From the NCBI GenBank assembly GCA_004558955.1, contig SFZC01000025.1, forward strand, positions 1 through 19,909: a stretch of DNA of 19,909 nt, written 5' to 3'. How positions within the stretch are numbered: position 1 is the first letter of the stretch; every line of letters begins with the position of its first letter. Shown piece after piece: positions 15,193 to 19,909 of this stretch. The position numbers and the translations under genes were made by a program. The notes under the pieces were generated by a model. That model was not told the origin of the DNA and ran no database searches. It saw nothing but the letters and a program-made list of their open reading frames with translations. Source of the DNA: a bacterium (GTDB lineage: Bacteria; Cyanobacteriota; Vampirovibrionia; Gastranaerophilales; Gastranaerophilaceae).

Positions 15193-15283
15193 TTTTAAGA
15201 AATTTATATTCGATTTGTTTTTACCTGAAACAGAGAAAATATGTGATTCAATAGAAAAACTAATACTTATAACATAGATTAAG

Positions 15284-15311
15284 TAGACTTTTTATCAATA
15301 ATTGTTATAAT
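15284..15311 (+). promoter_or_regulatory. Promoter of cassette 2 (leaderless)
   Basis: TAGACT (15284-15289), a 16-bp spacer and TATAAT (15306-15311), followed after 6 nt by the ATG at 15318. The sequence from TAGACT through the first codons is clearly related to that of cassette 1. Confidence 0.65.
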
Positions 15312-15317
15312 AATCGT

Positions 15318-15965
15318 ATGAATAAGAAAGATTTGTTTTTTACTTATGTCTTGGCATTTATTTGTATTGCTTGTTGTTTAACCTTACATTATCCAACCAA
15401 ATATCATTTTCCGTTTATGGTATTTGCTCTGTTGGTTGGTATTCCACTCTTACTTAGTAAGAAAATATTTAAAAAACCATATTTTGCTTGGAAAAGTATT
15501 GATAAAACTACTATTAATAATAAATTTATAATATTTATGGATAATTATCCTTTAACAAGTTTTTATATTATAATAACATTCTTTGCACTTTTGGTAGCAT
15601 TTTGGTTTTCTAATGAGGAAATACAAACAATTAGTAGCCCCCATTGTGGTGAAAATTGTTATATAACAACTACTAAGACAATAGAAAAAGCAGATGAAAT
15701 CCAAACGTTTTTGGCACAACAAAACTGCCTAACTGAATCCCAAGCAATGTTTAATAATAAAAATGAAGTTATAGGTTATAAAATAAAACTGAAAAATAAA
15801 ATGAGTCAAAAAGATTATTTTAACGCAATATCTGAACTTTTAGATACTTCTATAGTTGATAAATCAGTAGAATATCCAATATCAAGTACATATTACAGAA
15901 TTAAAATTGATAAGCCCGAAGGGAACAAATTTAGATTTATATTTAAAGCATATTCACCTAAATAA
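15318..15965 (+). CDS. Membrane protein, short paralogue of the cassette 1 protein
   Basis: A 215-aa protein with membrane helices at about 7-23, 32-47 and 79-97. The N-terminus MNKKDLFFTYVL matches MKKKDLLLSYLF of the first cassette protein. After the third helix, ITTTKTIEKADEIQTFL (116-132) matches ATTDDIKKADEIEALL, and YKIKLKN...DYFNAISELL matches its continuation. It therefore carries the first ring-building-like motif but lacks the second motif and the TPR tail; the C-terminus (TYYRIKIDKPEG to AYSPK) is unrelated. C110 and C114 form a close cysteine pair just outside the membrane. There is no Shine-Dalgarno, and the ATG is 7 nt after TATAAT. It could be a truncated duplicate or a dedicated partner; its intact frame and promoter favour expression. 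Confidence 0.6.
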   Translation: MNKKDLFFTYVLAFICIACCLTLHYPTKYHFPFMVFALLVGIPLLLSKKIFKKPYFAWKSIDKTTINNKFIIFMDNYPLTSFYIIITFFALLVAFWFSNEEIQTISSPHCGENCYITTTKTIEKADEIQTFLAQQNCLTESQAMFNNKNEVIGYKIKLKNKMSQKDYFNAISELLDTSIVDKSVEYPISSTYYRIKIDKPEGNKFRFIFKAYSPK

Positions 15966-16145
15966 TGTAAACGACGAGGCTGTCTTGACTTGTTCGCGTT
16001 GAACGTGTCTACGGTTTTTCTTTTTAGAAACTTCGTTTCTTCCAAAGAAAAGACCTCCGCACTCCGCTCACAAGTCGCTCGAACTCGGGCAGGTTTAAGA
16101 CAACCTGCAGCGAGTTCTCACCTCTTTATTCCACAACTTTTAACA
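15966..16145. other. Structured, locally GC-rich intergenic element
   Basis: No credible gene. AACGACGAGGCT at 15970-15981 and GCTCGAACTCG at 16077-16087 are exact copies of adjoining pieces of tRNA-Asp (16192-16203 and 16201-16211). AGAAAC/GTTTCT (16026-16040) forms a hairpin with an outer TTTTCTTT/AAAGAAAA pairing. GAACTCG-GCAGGTT (16081-16095) pairs with AACCTGC-CGAGTTC (16102-16117). Part of it is far richer in G+C than its surroundings. Confidence 0.5.
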
Positions 16146-16146
16146 A

Positions 16147-16179
16147 AAAAAATAAGTCCGATAATCGGACTTATTTTTT
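16147..16179 (-). terminator. Terminator of tRNA-Asp
   Basis: A 15-bp perfect stem (AAAAAATAAGTCCGA with its complement, loop TAA). It starts about 5 nt downstream of the tRNA 3' end on the minus strand and ends in T6. Confidence 0.88.
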
Positions 16180-16184
16180 GTAAA

Positions 16185-16262
16185 TGGCGGGAACGACGAG
16201 GCTCGAACTCGCGACCTCATGCGTGACAGGCATGCGCTCTAACCAAACTGAGCTACGCTCCC
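16185..16262 (-). tRNA. tRNA-Asp (anticodon GTC)
   Basis: The minus strand reads GGGAGCG as the 5' acceptor arm and CGTTCCC as the 3' arm (one G-T pair), followed by G and an encoded CCA. The D-arm has AGCTCAGTTTGGTTAGAGC, the anticodon stem-loop CATGC-CTGTCAC-GCATG carries GTC, and the T-arm has GAGTTCGAGCCTC. All stems are intact. It decodes GAC and GAT. The plus-strand frame across it ('WRERRGSNSRPHA') is an antisense artefact. Confidence 0.96.
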
Positions 16263-16283
16263 ATCTGTTTTAGTTACTCTTTT

Positions 16284-16311
16284 ATTATATTTGCTGAATT
16301 TTTAAATGCAA
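16284..16311 (-). promoter_or_regulatory. Promoter of tRNA-Asp
   Basis: On the minus strand TTGCAT (16306-16311) and a perfect TATAAT (16284-16289) are 16 bp apart. The predicted start is about 15 nt before the tRNA 5' end. Confidence 0.65.
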
Positions 16312-16373
16312 GAGTTTATTTTATATTTTTTCACATTTTAGCAATTTTATTTTTTACAAGCTTTTTATCCTAT

Positions 16374-17234
16374 ATGCAAATCTCAAATTCGACCCAAAAT
16401 CAATACTGCAATTTCACTGCAAGAGCCCCGCAAATCAAAGATGCCGAATGGGTTTCACACATCGTAAATTCAACCTTCCCGCATTTTTCGACAACAAAGC
16501 ATCAACTTAGGTTTATTTCCTATCTCTCTAAAAAACAAAACTTTGCCCGAAAACCCAAAAACTTACAAGATGTACTGGATAGAATTGAACTCAACCAACA
16601 TATCAAAAAGCATAACCACACAAAAAAAATTTCAGAAAAAATCTTTGATTTTTTCTACTACCTTACACTTTCAACAAAACAGAAAAAAGATTTCAATATA
16701 CAACAAGCCATTTACAATAAAATAGTACAAGTTATTGACTTGAGAAAAAACTGTTTCAAAGAAAATACAGATACTCTCACTCCTAAACCAATAAAAATGA
16801 TTGGTTACATAAAAAATCAAAAAATTGCAAACTGTATGGAAGATGCAGTTTTAACAAACATGGTTCTTAAAATGAACGGAGTAAAAAATGTTGCTCGCAT
16901 TCACATGTACAACCTTGTTAACGGTGAAGAAAAAATAATTGACCATGCCGTTTGTATCGTCAACCCACCAAACATTCCGTTACAACAGGGTAAACTTCAC
17001 CCCAAAGCAATTATACTTGATGCCTGGAGTGGGAAATGCGACTTTGCCGATAACATGATTACCTATTACAGAAATCTAAAAGGAAAATATTTTCCCGTAA
17101 ATAAGTTAAAAGATGTCGTTTACAAACCAATACTAGAAGACGGTCTGACGCCCGATATTTTGGCAAAGATGAAACAAGACTATCCGCAACTTATTTTTCC
17201 GAACAAAGAGAGAAAATTTCTTAATCTGAAATAA
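16374..17234 (+). CDS. Protein with a possible papain/transglutaminase-like Cys-His-Asp triad
   Basis: A 286-aa soluble protein with no named family that I can give. The N-terminus MQISNSTQNQYCNFTARAP is Ser/Asn/Thr-rich and polar, like that of many proteins I associate with Gastranaerophilales. The C-terminal half has C154 in IANCMEDAVL, H191 in IIDHAVCIVN and D216 in AIILDAWSG. The order and spacing fit a papain or transglutaminase-like fold, where Cys starts a helix and His and Asp sit on strands. The middle (60-130) is lysine-rich and helical. No signal peptide is seen. No Shine-Dalgarno precedes the ATG, and AT-rich -10-like sequence lies directly upstream, so the mRNA may be leaderless. 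It is divergent from tRNA-Asp. The catalytic assignment is an inference. Confidence 0.65.
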   Translation: MQISNSTQNQYCNFTARAPQIKDAEWVSHIVNSTFPHFSTTKHQLRFISYLSKKQNFARKPKNLQDVLDRIELNQHIKKHNHTKKISEKIFDFFYYLTLSTKQKKDFNIQQAIYNKIVQVIDLRKNCFKENTDTLTPKPIKMIGYIKNQKIANCMEDAVLTNMVLKMNGVKNVARIHMYNLVNGEEKIIDHAVCIVNPPNIPLQQGKLHPKAIILDAWSGKCDFADNMITYYRNLKGKYFPVNKLKDVVYKPILEDGLTPDILAKMKQDYPQLIFPNKERKFLNLK

Positions 17235-17235
17235 A

Positions 17236-17259
17236 AAGCCCTGATTTTCATCAAGGCTT
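17236..17259 (-). terminator. Terminator after the GH57 gene (possibly bidirectional)
   Basis: AAGCC-C-TGAT and ATCA-A-GGCTT form a stem with one mismatch and a 4-nt loop. The T-rich tail is on the minus-strand side (GGCTTTTTATTT), so it mainly serves the branching-enzyme gene. It also lies directly after the stop of the 286-aa gene. Confidence 0.6.
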
Positions 17260-17297
17260 ATAAAATGAATTGTAAAAATTTTCTTAATTTTTAAATA

Positions 17298-19022
17298 TTA
17301 ATCTGCATACAAAGGTGCTAATTTCTTAGATTGTTGCGGAATTACACCTTCTTCGATTGACATATACACACGGTAATCAATATCAGCAAAGCAATTATCG
17401 ATACTTTCGATTTCTTTCAATTTCGCTTCGTCAATATTACCGCTCTCAATCATATCAGCGATAAGACTGAATCTGTCAACATGTTCTCTAAATCTGTCGG
17501 TTGCATAATCTTTAGCCTGCCATGTTGTAATCAAAAACGGCCAATCGGAACTTTGCAACAACAAGTTTTCTCTTGCCAACTGATTTAATGCTCTGTGCAA
17601 AACTTTATCTTCAGGAATTTTCAAGTAATTGTCAACAATTCTTGTAATTCTCTTTTCGCAAGAGTGAATAATAGGCCACATCCATTCGGTCAAGTGGTTG
17701 TTCCATACATAGAAGTGACCACCTTGTCCCCAAGAAGATTCAGGGATTTGGATTGCTTCTGTCGGCGGATGAGCATGCAAGTATTCACCTGCAGTCATTC
17801 TTTCAACTTGCGGAATGTATTGATGAAGTTTCTTGATAACCTGTTTAATAAATTCAACACCTTCAAACCACCAATGACCGAACAACTCGGTATCAAATGA
17901 AACCATTACCAAGCCTTCTTTACCGTTGTGAGAATTTTTGTAATCATTCAACAAGTGGTAAAGCATTGTTGTATAGTGATCAGAGTTTTCATTGATTTTA
18001 TTTAATGCCAAAACAGGATCATAAAGCATTTTGTCACCTAAATCTGTTTTCGGCGATGTAATTCTCCAATAGTGCATGCCTGATTTGTCGTCTTTTTTGT
18101 GGAACTCTCTAAAGCAACCATCACCCGGATATCCGTCAGCAGCAGACCAAACCTGATAACCTGCTCTATCATTTCTGCCCATAACCGCAACTTGTGCATC
18201 AGGTAACCAATAAGCAGAATAAGTATCATAACCTGTTGGTTCTCTTTCAGGAAGCGGGATATACTCGATATTTCCGTAAATACCAACAACACGGCGACTT
18301 CCGATAGAATTACCACCTTCAATTACATGAGATTCAGTAAAGAAGTATTCAATATCGTTATTTTGAAGAGTTACTTCAATAGCCGGACGCCAATGTTTTT
18401 GACCGTCTTTACCAACGTATTCATAACCTTGACGGTATGCACATTCCGGCAACCAGCAACCCATTGCTTTTTTACCGAACAATCTTTTTGTAGTGTCAGA
18501 ACCGACCTTGAATTGAGCATTCAAGTTGTTATCTGTTGCCAACAACGGAGAAAATCCGTGAGTAGCACCTGAAGTTGTAATTTCAATACAACCTAAATCC
18601 TGATATTTTTTGAAAGCGGCAATCAAGTCCATGCCATATTTATTAACAAATGAATCTTTGATATTATTAAACCAATCATAGTAATATTTTGCCAAATATT
18701 TCAAGTGTTGAGAGTGTGGAACTTTCGGATCAGGATATCTGTCCAAATCCTTTGAAACACTCGCAATTCTTGTATCCAAATATTCAACAAAACCTTGTTT
18801 TAAATGTTCATCGTTTAATTGTTCAGCCAAAATAGGAGTAATACCAACTGTTAACTTTGCTTTAATGCCTTCATCATACAATTCTGAAATTGCATTGATT
18901 AGCGGCACATAAGTTTCTGCCATACATTCATAAAGGTTTTCTTCACCAAACGGCCACATCCCCGCTTTCCTATAATAAGGAAGGTGACTGTGTAACATAA
19001 AAACGAATTGACCTACTGACAT
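17298..19022 (-). CDS. 1,4-alpha-glucan branching enzyme, glycoside hydrolase family 57
   Basis: Cytoplasmic enzyme that introduces alpha-1,6 branches into glycogen-like glucans. The start is the ATG at 19022 with GGAGG 6 nt upstream; a TTG four codons earlier lies inside that ribosome site. This gives 574 aa. The GH57 conserved blocks are visible in order: HSHLPYYRKAGMWPFGEE at the N-terminus, GCWLPECAY (with the glutamate nucleophile) near residue 200, VSFDTELFGHWWFEG (with the aspartate acid/base) near 380, and ESSWGQGGHFYVWNN near 435. The last pattern and the WWFEG variant are typical of GH57 branching enzymes (formerly DUF1957) rather than amylopullulanases. No signal peptide is seen. 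It is a single gene with its own upstream region and terminator. Confidence 0.93.
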   Translation of the reverse strand: MSVGQFVFMLHSHLPYYRKAGMWPFGEENLYECMAETYVPLINAISELYDEGIKAKLTVGITPILAEQLNDEHLKQGFVEYLDTRIASVSKDLDRYPDPKVPHSQHLKYLAKYYYDWFNNIKDSFVNKYGMDLIAAFKKYQDLGCIEITTSGATHGFSPLLATDNNLNAQFKVGSDTTKRLFGKKAMGCWLPECAYRQGYEYVGKDGQKHWRPAIEVTLQNNDIEYFFTESHVIEGGNSIGSRRVVGIYGNIEYIPLPEREPTGYDTYSAYWLPDAQVAVMGRNDRAGYQVWSAADGYPGDGCFREFHKKDDKSGMHYWRITSPKTDLGDKMLYDPVLALNKINENSDHYTTMLYHLLNDYKNSHNGKEGLVMVSFDTELFGHWWFEGVEFIKQVIKKLHQYIPQVERMTAGEYLHAHPPTEAIQIPESSWGQGGHFYVWNNHLTEWMWPIIHSCEKRITRIVDNYLKIPEDKVLHRALNQLARENLLLQSSDWPFLITTWQAKDYATDRFREHVDRFSLIADMIESGNIDEAKLKEIESIDNCFADIDYRVYMSIEEGVIPQQSKKLAPLYAD

Positions 19023-19047
19023 TTTTTCCTCCAATCTACTGAACTAT

Positions 19048-19070
19048 ACATAAATATAATTCATTTATGT
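19048..19070. promoter_or_regulatory. Palindrome upstream of the GH57 gene
   Basis: ACATAAAT (19048-19055) and ATTTATGT (19063-19070) form a perfect 8-bp inverted repeat with a 7-bp spacer, about 25 bp before the start codon and overlapping AT-rich promoter-like sequence. It could be an operator or a leader hairpin; nothing decides between them. Confidence 0.35.
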
Positions 19071-19180
19071 ACAATTTATATATACCACAAACGGGTAAAA
19101 AAAATAATACTATTTAACTAGTCCTAGTGAATAATTTTACAAATATTAACAAGATTGTAAAATTGAAAGTTCACCTATCA

Positions 19181-19218
19181 AAAAAAGGGAAGTTTCGTAA
19201 TTTCGACTTCCCCTTTTT
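19181..19218 (-). terminator. Terminator after the lytic transglycosylase gene
   Basis: On the minus strand GGGAAGT and ACTTCCC form the stem core around a 12-nt AT-rich loop, flanked by AAAAA before and TTTTTT after. It lies 18 nt downstream of the stop. Confidence 0.75.
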
Positions 19219-19235
19219 AAAACCTTTAACCAATG

Positions 19236-19909
19236 CTAAATTGCAACTGACTGAGCCTTAACTTCTGCTTCCATCGGTATTTCTTTCATAATACCCGCAT
19301 TCAAGTTTCTGGCCTGCTCGATTCTGTGCATAGGCAACGGAACATTTTTGTGAACAATAGCTGCCTTTGAACCCGAATCTGCAATCTGAACAACTTGTCC
19401 GTTTTTAACCGCTACAGTTGTCGGTTTCTTTTGTTGAGCAGATGCTACAGTTTTTGCAACAGTTCCCGATTTTGCTACCGCACCGTTTCTTACCGCAGCA
19501 ATTACAGGATCAGGGTGAGCCTTCATCTGTCTGTAATCTGCCATAATTCTTGCAACATAACGTTTGGTTTCGCTAAACGGAGGAACTGCTCTATACTTTT
19601 TAACATTTCCCGGTCCCGCATTGTAAGCCGCAAGTGCTAACTCAACCGAACCAAACATTTTGTACATTGATTTGTAGTACATAACACCACCCTTGATATT
19701 ATCATCAAGTGAATAAGGGTTTAATCCCATTCTACGAGCCGTTGACGGCATAAGTTGGAATACTCCGACAGCCCCTCTCGGACTCTTTGTTTCGTGTCTG
19801 TAACCTGATTCTGCTTTGGCAATACTTAGCGTGATTGCCGGATCTACGCCCATTTCGATAGAACGTTTTACTATCGCCGTTTTTACCGTGTTTACGTTAG
19901 AAGCCCATA
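19236..19909 (-). CDS. Lytic transglycosylase (SLT domain), 5' end beyond the window
   Basis: A periplasmic or membrane-linked enzyme that cleaves peptidoglycan between MurNAc and GlcNAc with formation of 1,6-anhydroMurNAc. The SLT core is complete: IAKAESGYRHE with the catalytic glutamate, GAVGVFQLMPSTARRMG, GGVMYYKSMYKMFGSVELALAAYNAGPGNV in parts, and a final RYVARIMADY helix. The tail of about 90 residues is low-complexity and Ala/Lys/Val-rich. The frame stays open through the window end (..WASNVNTVKTAIVKRSIEMG), so the ATG at 19853 is internal and the signal peptide or anchor lies outside the window. Confidence 0.9.
   Translation of the reverse strand, partial: WASNVNTVKTAIVKRSIEMGVDPAITLSIAKAESGYRHETKSPRGAVGVFQLMPSTARRMGLNPYSLDDNIKGGVMYYKSMYKMFGSVELALAAYNAGPGNVKKYRAVPPFSETKRYVARIMADYRQMKAHPDPVIAAVRNGAVAKSGTVAKTVASAQQKKPTTVAVKNGQVVQIADSGSKAAIVHKNVPLPMHRIEQARNLNAGIMKEIPMEAEVKAQSVAI

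Noticed and set aside
13010..15200. Integron cassette array with attC sites
   Set aside because: The repeats contain GTTAAC and TTCGAA palindromes, but the GTTRRRY/RYYYAAC core pair and attC fold are not seen, and there is no integrase in the window.
13010..16179. CRISPR array
   Set aside because: Only two copies of a 36-bp repeat occur, about 2.1 kb apart, with genes between them and no cas genes.
15990..16226. 78-aa ORF ending WRERRGSNSRPHA
   Set aside because: It runs through the structured intergenic element, the tRNA terminator and the antisense strand of tRNA-Asp. The ending is the well-known antisense-tRNA artefact, and no ribosome site is present.
18038..18322. 94-aa reverse ORF inside the GH57 gene
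   Set aside because: It is an alternative frame of the branching enzyme, which has continuous family motifs over the same region.

Overview
The window is an AT-rich bacterial segment that most resembles a gut Candidatus Gastranaerophilales (Melainabacteria/Vampirovibrionia) genome. This is an inference. It rests on the low GC, a dcw-type murF-mraY-murD-ftsW run, an L27 without the Firmicutes N-terminal extension, and several soluble calpain-like, HExxH and Cys-His-Asp proteins whose N-termini (for example 'NFTARAPQIKDAEW') I associate with that group. No database search was possible.

Layout. 1-383: an internal piece of a Bacteroidota-type ispH on the + strand. It is joined at about 384-390 to the truncated 3' end of ftsW, so this edge of the window looks like an assembly or amplification chimera. 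384-4722 (minus strand): ftsW (truncated), murD, mraY and murF, tightly overlapping, for peptidoglycan precursor synthesis and septal wall polymerisation. 4753-5565 (plus): promoter, rplU, rpmA and a strong terminator shared with a small convergent hypothetical gene (5596-5889). 6009-9155 (plus): promoter, yebC, a GGDEF diguanylate cyclase, tsaE and tsaB as one coupled operon (translation factor, c-di-GMP signalling, tRNA t6A modification).

9258-12671 (plus): accessory genes. These are a calpain-like cysteine peptidase, a HEPN/MNT toxin-antitoxin pair, and an HExxH metallopeptidase with an in-frame decayed tail. 12672-16145 is an unusual accessory block. It carries two related cassettes, each made of a terminator hairpin, a 36-bp repeat that resembles a tRNA 3' end, about 120 bp of spacer, and a promoter whose -10 box is followed exactly 7 nt later by the ATG of a multi-spanning membrane protein (leaderless design). 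The first cassette protein (540 aa) appears to carry YscJ/FliF-type ring-building motifs followed by TPRs. The second (215 aa) looks like a shorter paralogue with only the first motif. A 58-aa reverse-strand ORF with a perfect Shine-Dalgarno sits between them.

16185-16262 is tRNA-Asp (minus strand) with its own promoter and terminator. 16374-17234 encodes a protein with a possible Cys-His-Asp triad. 17298-19022 (minus) is a GH57 1,4-alpha-glucan branching enzyme. 19236 to the window end (minus) is a lytic transglycosylase that continues beyond the window.

The most unusual content is the 13.0-16.1 kb block: orphan ring-building-motif membrane proteins in repeated leaderless cassettes, bordered by tRNA-like 3' ends.
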